Shown piece by piece: positions 1 to 5,547 of a stretch of 9,785 nucleotides of DNA. Within the stretch, counting starts at the first letter, position 1. Every line of letters begins with the position of its first letter. The notes beneath the pieces were generated by a model, which was given only the letters and a program-made list of their open reading frames with translations, was not told the origin of the DNA and ran no database searches. This DNA comes from DATKZH01 sp964475955 (GTDB lineage: Bacteria > Planctomycetota > Planctomycetia > Pirellulales > Thermoguttaceae), in NCBI GenBank assembly GCA_964475955.1, contig CAYYZY010000262.1, forward strand, positions 1-9,785, read 5' to 3'. Both the position numbers and the translations under genes were made by a program.

Positions 1-86
1 CCCGGGCCGCGCGGCGGATCCCGCTCAACCCGCCGATCGCCGAGCGGTCAACGACCCAACATCACTCGAAAAGGAATCACAAAACG

Positions 87-401
87 ATGAAACGCGCGCT
101 CTTGATGCTTGTTGTCGTCGCGGTGGCGGCCGGGCTGACCGGCTGCGTCCAGAGCCAGACGGCCTGCCAGCCGTGCGGGCCGGGGATGACCTGCTCGATG
201 CCCGGCAGTTGCGCCGTGGCCCCGGGCGGCTGCCAGCCCTGCGCCGGCATGGCAGGCGGCATGGTCGGAAGCGGCTACGACCCGGAGGCGATGGGTATGT
301 TCAACCCAGGCCCGCCCAGCGGGGCCGTCACCTACCCGTACTACACGGTCCGCGGCCCCCGGGACTTCCTCGCCGCCGAGCCGCGCCCCATCGGCCCGTG
401 A
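87..401 (+). CDS. Small Cys/Met-rich planctomycete-type lipoprotein
   Basis: Encodes 104 residues. Residues 1-20 form a lipoprotein signal peptide: a basic start (MKR), a hydrophobic core (LLMLVVVAVAAGL) and the lipobox LTGC, so Cys20 would be lipidated and the protein anchored to a membrane. The mature part is rich in Cys (27, 30, 36, 42, 49, 52), Gly and Met, with the motif CQPC occurring twice (27-30 and 49-52). The C-terminus carries YPYYTVRGPRDFL (83-95), a signature I recall from many small planctomycete lipoproteins of unknown function. An AAGGA at 71-75 lies 11 bases before the ATG and supports this start. A Rho-independent terminator follows 42 bases after the stop, so the gene is probably monocistronic. 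The Cys pattern could bind metal or form disulphides, but this is inference. Function unknown. Confidence 0.85.
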   Translation: MKRALLMLVVVAVAAGLTGCVQSQTACQPCGPGMTCSMPGSCAVAPGGCQPCAGMAGGMVGSGYDPEAMGMFNPGPPSGAVTYPYYTVRGPRDFLAAEPRPIGP

Positions 402-1240
402 AGCAGTCCGGACGTCCCGCCAGCGTATCTGTCGCAATCGTCAGCCGGCCGAAACCGCCACGGAGGGCGACTTCGGCCGGCGTGTTTTCTTGAGTAGCGC
501 CGGCGCGCGCCGGTCGCACCGCGACGGAGACGACGAGGGGACTGATCGGCCGCATGCGCTCCTGGGTCGACGAGCACATCACCGGCGGACCGCCCGACTA
601 CCTCACCGCACGCGACTACCAAAAGGGGGCCGGGCACCGTCGCTCTCGAGAGAAACCGGCGGTCAACGGGCCGAAAACCGGGAGCCCGTCCCCGTTCTGT
701 CACGCGCTGGAAAACAGCGTGCGCGACTTCCCGGCACGGTCGACTCGCCCGGGCGTGCGCCCCCCGAATGGTCTGGGGTTACTCTGCCGAAACCTTCGAG
801 TCGGGCACACGGGCCGGCATCACTTCTTCCTGAGTCGACAAGGTCTCTGGCCGAAAACGCCGGTCCGATACGGACCATGTTCGGGCCTTCTTCAACGGCG
901 ATCCGGCAGGAGCTCGTCAAGCCGCGCTCGTGGCGTGCGACCCTGGCCGCGTCCGACGGCCGCGAGAAGGTGAAGGGACCAAGTGCCTCTTCACCGCGAC
1001 GTTGCACTCCATCGAGCTGGGGGACAAGATGAAGGGAGGGCGGAGTGGGTGTACTTGCCGGAGTCCATCCAGCGGAAGGCGAATTGAGATGGCGCCCACG
1101 GTGCGCATTTCGCGTAATATGGAGTGTTGTGCCAACGAGCGGCCGCAGCCGCCCCCCATCGGCGCAAGTCATTTGCCAGCAAGCACTTTGAGGATTTCGC
1201 GCCGGAGATCGGGCCGCGGGGGCACTATACAGATAGAACG
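402..1240. other. Long gene-free stretch (840 bases), possible degraded coding scrap near 539-625
   Basis: Beyond the terminator at 444-491 I see no recognisable gene on either strand. On the + strand, 539-625 reads like genuine protein (RMRSWVDEHITGGPPDYLT) with G/C-rich third positions, but it has no Shine-Dalgarno and its frame continues into low-complexity Arg/Ser/Pro-rich translation typical of non-coding GC-rich DNA. It may be a relic of a decayed gene. TAATAT at 1115-1120 could be a weak -10 element for the sigma gene, but no -35 match sits at a suitable distance. A short hairpin (CGCTG/CAGCG around GAAAA) lies near 705-719. Confidence 0.4.
444..491 (+). terminator. Rho-independent terminator after the lipoprotein gene
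   Basis: A perfect 10-bp stem pairs 444-453 (GCCGGCCGAA) with 472-481 (TTCGGCCGGC). Inside it a further 4-bp stem, 456-459 with 466-469, closes a six-base loop. A T-rich tail (GTGTTTTCTT, 482-491) follows immediately on the + strand. Stem strength, position 42 bases after the lipoprotein stop and T-tract all fit an intrinsic terminator for the upstream gene. Confidence 0.75.
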
Positions 1241-3652
1241 ATGAACGGGCGCGCGACGGGAACAGGCGAAGAGCCCTGCGGCGGTCCCCCTTCGGACCGG
1301 CACCTGCTCACACGGTTTGTCGACCACGCGGACGAGGACGCCTTCGCGCAGTTGGTGGCCCGTCACGGCGGTCTGGTGCTCGGGGTGTGCCGTCGCGCGC
1401 TGGGCGACCGCGAGGGCGCCGAAGACGCCTTCCAGGCCACCTTCCTCGTGCTCGCACGCCGAGCGTCGCGGATTCGTCGGCGCGCCTCGCTGGCCGGTTG
1501 GCTCCACGCGGTCGCCTACCGGACGGCGCAGCGGGCCGGCGCCCGGCGGCGCCGGTGGCGCGAAGAACCCCTGCCGGAAGACATGACCGCCACCGACGAT
1601 ACCCTCGCCCAGGTCGCCAGCCGATACGAGCAGCAATTGCTCGACGAAGAGCTGGACCGCCTGCCCGCCCGATACCGCGAGCCGCTCGTGATGCGGTACC
1701 TGATGGGGAAGTCGAACCGGGAGGTCGCCCGGGAGTTGGGCGTGGCCCTCGGGGTCGTCGAAGGCCGGATCAAGCGCGGCAAGGACCGGCTCCGTCTGCG
1801 CCTGGTGCGGCGCGGCATCAGCGTGACGGGCGTGCTGGCAGCCGTGGCCGCGAACGTTCCGACGTTGGAGGCGGCCACCGTCGAACCGCTCATCGCCACG
1901 ACGGCCCGGGCGGCGGCCGCGTTCCGCACGGGCGCATCGCCCCCGGAGAGTCTCGCACAGAACGCTATCCCACTTGCCGAAAAGGAGCTTGCCATGAGCG
2001 CTTCCACGCTTGCAGCAACGACGTCGGGGATCGCCGCCGCGGCGGTCATCGCGGGACTCTCGCTCGGCTTGCCGGGCCGCGCCGGCGAGCTTGCCCCGTC
2101 GCAAGCGGCCGAGATCGTGGCGGCGCAGGCCGTCGTGGCGGCTGCCCCGGCAGACGACGGTGAGCCGGACCCTGTCGAGGTGGTCGCGGCCGAGAACTCA
2201 GAGCCCGGGCCGGAGGCCGACGGTGCTTCGGCTGCGGTGAAGAAGATCGAAGCGGCACTCCAAACGACGGCCGAGCTGGAGTTCATCGAGACGCCGCTTG
2301 CGGACGTGATGGACGCGATCCAAGAGATGCACAAGATCAACGTCGAAATCGATCAGCGGGCGCTGGACGACGTGGGCGTGCCGTCCGATGTGCCGGTCAC
2401 CAAGTCGCTTGCCGGCATCTCGCTCGCGTCGGCGCTCAACCTCATGCTCCGCGAGATGGACCTGACGTGGACGATCCAGGACGAGGTCCTTTTGATCACC
2501 ACGCCGGAGGTGGAAGAGACCTTGCTCATCACCAGGCTCTACGAGGTGGGCGACCTGGTCGTGTGCCGGGACGAGTCGGGCGACGAGTGGGCCGATTACG
2601 ACTCGCTGATCGAAGTGCTCACCACGACCGTCAAGCCGGAGTCTTGGGAAGACGTGGGCGGGCCGGCCTCGGTCGCAGCGGCCCCGCTGGGCGCCGAGAT
2701 GTTGGCCATCGCCCACACCTACCGGATGCATTCGAGGATCGAGCAACTGCTGGAGGAAATGAGGGCGATCGCACGGGAAAAAGGCGGCGAGCCGCCGGTC
2801 CGCGAGAAGCCGGCGCAACCCCGCGGATTGGAGACAACGCCTTTTGGGGGTGCGGGCGCCAAACGCCCCGCGGCGCCGGCGAAACCCGGTGCCGATCCCT
2901 TCGCGCCGCCGGCGAGAGCAGATGACGATCCCTTCGCGGCGCCGCGTGCCCCTGCGAAACCGCCCCGCAAGCGGACCGAGAAGCGAGACGAGGACGAGGT
3001 CCTGGGGTCGGAAGCCCTGCGAGATAAGTACGAGCGGGGTGAATTTGGGAGCTTCTCGCCCAACGAGCGGCAGGTCTGGGAGGAGCTCGATCGGCTCACC
3101 GACTTCGAGTTCATCGAGACGCCGCTGGTGGACTTTCTCGATACGCTGGAGGACTACCACAACATCCAGATCGAGCTGGACGTCAACGCCCTCGACGCCG
3201 TCGGCATCCCCGCCGACTGCCCCGTCAGCAAGTCTCTGAAGGGCATCAGCCTCCGCGCGGCCCTGAACCTGGTACTGCGGGACATGGGCCTGACGCACGT
3301 CGTCCGCGACGAGGTGCTGCTGATCACCACGCCCGCGGAAGCCGACGCGATGCTCCAGACGCACGTCTACAGCCTGCACCGGCTCAAGGCGTTCGACTCC
3401 GAGAACGTGGCCCGGGTCATTCGGGCGACCATCCGTCCCGGCACGTGGCGCGGCGCCGAGCCGGAGAAGCCCGCGCCGGCCCCGGGATCGCCCGAATCGA
3501 GTCCCGCGCGGCCCGGCGTCATCGAGGCCCTGCCGGGCAGCCTGGTCGTCACCCACTCCCCGGGCGTGCACGAGCGGATCGTCCCGCTGCTGGCCGAACT
3601 GGCCCGCTTCAAAGAAGCCGCCGAAGCGCTCCGCACGCTGCCCAAACAGTAG
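1241..3652 (+). CDS. ECF-type sigma factor fused to a membrane segment and two STN-like sensor modules
   Basis: 803 residues from the ATG at 1241. Residues 22-105 match sigma-70 region 2 (DAFAQLVARHGGLVLGVCRR, then GDREGAEDAFQATFLVLARRA). Residues 129-193 match region 4, including the helix-turn-helix (SNREVARELGVALGVVEGRI). An Ala-rich link (193-251) leads to a hydrophobic segment near 260-278 that could cross the membrane. Two copies of an STN/secretin-N-domain-like module follow (about 333-515 and 609-803), each with FIETPL, a ISLxxALNL motif and DEVLLITTP. A Pro/Ala/Asp-rich linker (about 520-608) joins them. Predicted role: transcription initiation controlled in cis by an envelope-facing sensor. 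Planctomycete ECF sigma factors with long membrane-bound C-terminal extensions are known; the ligand is not. The same frame is open back to 1124, but 1241 fits the family's N-terminus; the sequence just upstream (AGATAGAACG) lacks a Shine-Dalgarno, so the start is not certain. A second start may exist at 1994. No separate anti-sigma gene is visible. Confidence 0.85.
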   Translation: MNGRATGTGEEPCGGPPSDRHLLTRFVDHADEDAFAQLVARHGGLVLGVCRRALGDREGAEDAFQATFLVLARRASRIRRRASLAGWLHAVAYRTAQRAGARRRRWREEPLPEDMTATDDTLAQVASRYEQQLLDEELDRLPARYREPLVMRYLMGKSNREVARELGVALGVVEGRIKRGKDRLRLRLVRRGISVTGVLAAVAANVPTLEAATVEPLIATTARAAAAFRTGASPPESLAQNAIPLAEKELAMSASTLAATTSGIAAAAVIAGLSLGLPGRAGELAPSQAAEIVAAQAVVAAAPADDGEPDPVEVVAAENSEPGPEADGASAAVKKIEAALQTTAELEFIETPLADVMDAIQEMHKINVEIDQRALDDVGVPSDVPVTKSLAGISLASALNLMLREMDLTWTIQDEVLLITTPEVEETLLITRLYEVGDLVVCRDESGDEWADYDSLIEVLTTTVKPESWEDVGGPASVAAAPLGAEMLAIAHTYRMHSRIEQLLEEMRAIAREKGGEPPVREKPAQPRGLETTPFGGAGAKRPAAPAKPGADPFAPPARADDDPFAAPRAPAKPPRKRTEKRDEDEVLGSEALRDKYERGEFGSFSPNERQVWEELDRLTDFEFIETPLVDFLDTLEDYHNIQIELDVNALDAVGIPADCPVSKSLKGISLRAALNLVLRDMGLTHVVRDEVLLITTPAEADAMLQTHVYSLHRLKAFDSENVARVIRATIRPGTWRGAEPEKPAPAPGSPESSPARPGVIEALPGSLVVTHSPGVHERIVPLLAELARFKEAAEALRTLPKQ
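1981..1996 (+). promoter_or_regulatory. Internal Shine-Dalgarno and in-frame ATG inside the sigma fusion gene
   Basis: AAAGGAG (1981-1987), six bases, then ATG at 1994-1996, in frame with the sigma gene. This is a much better ribosome-binding site than the one before the ATG at 1241. Translation from here would give 552 residues starting MSASTLAATTSGIAAAAVIA, which looks like a signal peptide or N-terminal membrane anchor, followed by both STN-like modules and no sigma domains. Seen: the site and the frame. Inferred: use of the start. Confidence 0.5.
2237..2786 (+). repeat. First STN-like module of the sigma fusion (intragenic repeat unit 1)
   Basis: Residues about 333-515. It holds LEFIETPLADVMDAIQEMHK, a segment resembling the STN domain of secretins and TonB receptors, then DEVLLITTPE, then a second sub-domain with LTTTVKPESW and a C-terminal helix (IEQLLEEMRAI). 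It aligns without gaps to unit 2 over the first part at an offset of exactly 828 bases (276 codons). Twenty bases, 2279-2298, are identical to 3107-3126. Confidence 0.8.
3065..3649 (+). repeat. Second STN-like module of the sigma fusion (intragenic repeat unit 2)
   Basis: Residues about 609-803. It repeats unit 1: FEFIETPLVDFLDTLEDYHN, then LKGISLRAALNLVLRDMGLT, then DEVLLITTP, then RATIRPGTW and a C-terminal helix (IVPLLAELARFKEA). The second sub-domain has diverged more and carries a Pro-rich insert (EPEKPAPAPGSPESSPARPG). The gapless register in the first half suggests an old internal duplication of the whole module plus linker. Confidence 0.8.
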
Positions 3653-3689
3653 GGGGGCTCGACGTACGAGACCCACGCGGAATCTGCTG

Positions 3690-4325
3690 TCACTCCGAGT
3701 CCGAGTCGCCCTCGCCGTAGACCTGCCGCCTGGTCAACAGGCGCGTGATGCGCACGTCGTCGGCGACGTCGAGGAAGATCTGGATCATCTCGCCGCTGAG
3801 CCGGATCATCAGCACCGAGAGCGCCGTGGGGATGCCGACCAGGAGCGACTCCGTCATCACCCACGGCCACGAAGTCAGGCCCCGGAAGCCCGAAACGACC
3901 CGCATCAGCACGTAGACGACGTAGCCGACGAGCACCAGGCCGGCGAGCACCCGGTTCCACGCGATCGACGCCCGAAGGGCCCGGTAGCGATTGCGCACGG
4001 CGAGTTCCTCGGGCACGGGGCGGCGCGCCGCTTCGGCCTTTTTCTCCAGCGCCTGCTGCTTCTGGCGGGCTTCCTGCTTGCGCTTCTGGTGTTCCTCGCG
4101 ATCCATCTCCTTGAGGAACCGTTCCTGCTTGCGGCGGTACTGACGCTTCTGTCCCTCGTGCCGCTTGAGTTCCTCCCGACGCAGCTCCTCGCGCAGCTCG
4201 TCGGGCAATTCCTCGACCAGCGGCATCCTCACGGCGTGTTCGCAGTAGGAACATGCCACCGACCCGCCCGCCAACGACAGGTCGTAGGGTATCGACTCCC
4301 CGCAGTAAGGACAGTTGAGGTTCAT
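3690..4325 (-). CDS. Zinc-ribbon, coiled-coil, two-TM membrane protein (DUF4282-like tail, tentative)
   Basis: 211 residues from the ATG at 4325-4323. The N-terminus is a zinc ribbon with Cys5/Cys8 and Cys25/Cys28 (CPYC and CSYC). Residues 37-105 are a highly charged Glu/Lys/Arg/Gln-rich helix, very likely a coiled coil. Two hydrophobic segments follow, about 124-146 and 156-176, then an amphipathic stretch (IRLSGEMIQIFLDVADDVRI) and an acidic tail. The two-TM region recalls DUF4282, but I am not sure. The frame stays open upstream to 4511; that extension is Arg/Ala/Ser-rich and unlike a protein N-terminus, whereas MNLNCPYCGE is a natural start for a zinc-ribbon protein. No clear Shine-Dalgarno precedes it. 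The gene converges on the sigma fusion with 37 bases between stops and no good terminator. Function unknown; a cytosolic zinc-ribbon scaffold tethered to the membrane is a reasonable guess. Confidence 0.75.
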   Translation of the reverse strand: MNLNCPYCGESIPYDLSLAGGSVACSYCEHAVRMPLVEELPDELREELRREELKRHEGQKRQYRRKQERFLKEMDREEHQKRKQEARQKQQALEKKAEAARRPVPEELAVRNRYRALRASIAWNRVLAGLVLVGYVVYVLMRVVSGFRGLTSWPWVMTESLLVGIPTALSVLMIRLSGEMIQIFLDVADDVRITRLLTRRQVYGEGDSDSE

Positions 4326-4494
4326 GGTTTCGACGTCGAGCAAACGGTGAAGGTGTAATGAGGAAGAAGCCAAACGGGGGATGAAAGGGAAGACGGCCGA
4401 GTTGGACCGGCTGCCGGCTCGCGCGGCCCGATTTCGGGCTGCTGCGGCTGGAGAGTCTTCGTTCACGGGATGCGCGCAACGTGCCATCGTGTTT

Positions 4495-4550
4495 GTAGGA
4501 CGGAATGCCATTCCGTCTTACCCGGTTGCGGCCGCAAGGCCGCGCTTGGG
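4495..4550. repeat. Double-hairpin repeat, copy 1
   Basis: Two adjacent hairpins. The first (4495-4521) is a 12-bp stem with one G-U pair and a GCC loop (GACGGAAT/ATTCCGTC core). The second pairs GCGGCC (4528-4533) with GGCCGC (4538-4543) around a GCAA tetraloop, with CCC (4521-4523) and GGG (4548-4550) able to close it as an alternative to the foot of the first stem. Bases 4500-4550 align with copy 2 at 42 of 51 positions by hand count. The octamer CCATCGTG flanks this copy at 4484-4491 and 4599-4606. Confidence 0.6.
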
Positions 4551-4552
4551 CC

Positions 4553-4558
4553 ATTATA
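4553..4558 (-). promoter_or_regulatory. Consensus -10 box (TATAAT) upstream of the zinc-ribbon gene
   Basis: The minus strand reads GAGTATAATGG here, a perfect TATAAT. No convincing -35 lies 16-18 bases upstream. If used, transcription would start near 4546 and give the zinc-ribbon gene a leader of about 220 bases that begins with hairpin-repeat copy 1. A single hexamer in a non-coding gap is weak evidence. Confidence 0.35.
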
Positions 4559-4651
4559 CTCGACGACGGGGGACGGCACCTACCGACGGATGCGCTTTCC
4601 ATCGTGAAATCCCATCGTGACGATGCTTCGCGTGGGAGCGATGGGGAACCA

Positions 4652-4701
4652 ACGGAAGGCCGTTCCGTCTCCCTTGGTTGCGGCCGCGAGGCTGCGCTGG
4701 G
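4652..4701. repeat. Double-hairpin repeat, copy 2
   Basis: Same orientation as copy 1. The first hairpin pairs ACGGAA (4652-4657) with TTCCGT (4663-4668). The second pairs GCGGCC (4680-4685) with GGCTGC (4690-4695) around GCGA. Relative to copy 1, the stem change C to T leaves a G-U pair and the loop changes from GCAA to GCGA, both of the GNRA type, so the second hairpin is kept. The first hairpin is shorter than in copy 1 because its inner pair is lost. It ends 12 bases before the stop of the glycosyltransferase gene. Confidence 0.6.
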
Positions 4702-4712
4702 AAATGAGTCGC

Positions 4713-5534
4713 TCACACCGCTTTGCGGTGCGCGGGGCGTGCGGGCTGGGGCTTGGAGGCCGGCTCGGCGGGGGGCGCCTCGCGCGCGGTCGGACGCCCG
4801 TACGTGCGGCGAATTGCGGCCAGCTCGAAGGCCGCTTTGAAGAAGTCCCACGGCTTCAGCTTCGAGCCGGCGACGTCGCGCCAGTCGGTCAGGGGAAACT
4901 CGAAGATCGCGCCTTCGGCCGGCTCGCCCGACACGTAGCGGGCCTCGACGAACCGGGCCAACAGCTCGACGTCGAAGATCCAGTTGGTGCGAAATGGCTC
5001 ATCGAACAGCAGGGCGATCTCCGTGCCGGCGCGGAACATCTTGGCGCCGCACTGCGTGTCGTAGACGGGCAGCCCCAGCACGCAGGAGGCCGCCGTGGCG
5101 AACAGCCGGCCGAGGTAGTGCCGCGCCGGGCGGCGCTCGATTCGCCTGCCGAGCAGACGCACGCGCGACCCCAGCACGATTTGCACCCGGGGGTCGTCTT
5201 CCATCACGCGGCAGAGGTCGGCCGCGGTTTCCAGGGGGGTGGCCAGGTCGGCGTCGAGGAAGCCGACGAAGTCGGGCCGCTCGGTCAGGGCGCGGAGGAT
5301 TCCGCGCCGTACGGCCTCGGCCTTTCCCACGTTTTGCGGTAGATCGTGAAGCGACACGCGGTCGGGGGCCCACGCACGGAGCGACTCGAGCAGTTCGCGC
5401 GTGGCGTCGGTGCTGCCGTCGTTGACCATCAGCAGGTGCGAGCGGTCGTCGCGGCGCACGAACCGGCGGAAGGCCTCGGCGTCGAGCCGGTCGGCCTCGT
5501 TGTAACAGGGGATGACGATCGTGCATCGCGACAT
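4713..5534 (-). CDS. Family 2 glycosyltransferase, dolichyl/polyprenyl-phosphate sugar synthase-like
   Basis: 273 residues with a GT-A fold signature: VIPCYNEADRL (7-17), nucleotide-site VNDGSTDAT (37-45), GKAEAVRRG (70-78), the metal-binding DAD (94-96), GSRV (122-125), DTQCGAKMF (159-167) and WIFDVELL (185-192). The pattern resembles ALG5-type dolichyl-phosphate glucosyltransferases and their bacterial relatives, which move a sugar from a nucleotide to a polyprenyl phosphate at the cytosolic face of the membrane. No membrane segment is visible, so attachment would be peripheral. The last 25 or so residues are a Pro/Ala-rich tail. A strong GAGGAGG (5549-5543) lies 8 bases before the ATG and overlaps the stop of the methyltransferase gene, 13 bases upstream, so the two are probably co-transcribed and perhaps translationally coupled. 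Donor sugar and lipid acceptor cannot be read from the sequence. Confidence 0.9.
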   Translation of the reverse strand: MSRCTIVIPCYNEADRLDAEAFRRFVRRDDRSHLLMVNDGSTDATRELLESLRAWAPDRVSLHDLPQNVGKAEAVRRGILRALTERPDFVGFLDADLATPLETAADLCRVMEDDPRVQIVLGSRVRLLGRRIERRPARHYLGRLFATAASCVLGLPVYDTQCGAKMFRAGTEIALLFDEPFRTNWIFDVELLARFVEARYVSGEPAEGAIFEFPLTDWRDVAGSKLKPWDFFKAAFELAAIRRTYGRPTAREAPPAEPASKPQPARPAHRKAV

Positions 5535-5547
5535 GGCCGGCGCCTCC

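Larger units (their letters stand above)
4326..4712. other. Intergenic region with hairpin repeats
   Basis: The 387 bases between the glycosyltransferase and zinc-ribbon genes hold the two double-hairpin repeats, the TATAAT box and a palindrome CATCGT-G-ACGATG at 4613-4625. CCATCGTG occurs three times (4484, 4599, 4612). A further perfect hairpin, CACCGC-TTT-GCGGTG (4716-4730), lies just inside the end of the glycosyltransferase gene. I see no gene in the gap. Confidence 0.5.

Noticed and set aside
849..863. GCCGAAAACGCC shared with 9015-9026
   Set aside because: Twelve bases of GC-rich sequence shared between two non-coding places, with no extended similarity; probably chance.
1124..1240. 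Upstream extension of the sigma fusion to an ATG at 1124
   Set aside because: The 39 extra residues do not look like a sigma factor N-terminus and have no good ribosome-binding site; the ATG at 1241 fits the family better.
2198..3676. Long minus-strand open frame (492 codons) opposite the sigma fusion
   Set aside because: It mirrors the coding strand's GC-rich third positions, is rich in Arg/Gly/Gln/His, matches no family, and the + strand frame has clear domains.
3653..3689. Possible bidirectional terminator between the convergent sigma-fusion and zinc-ribbon genes
   Set aside because: Only a 4-bp stem (CTCG/CGAG) and no T-tract on either strand.
3367..4851. 494-codon minus-strand open frame spanning three annotated genes
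   Set aside because: It crosses the sigma gene, the zinc-ribbon gene and the repeat region out of frame and is compositionally a GC-rich shadow.
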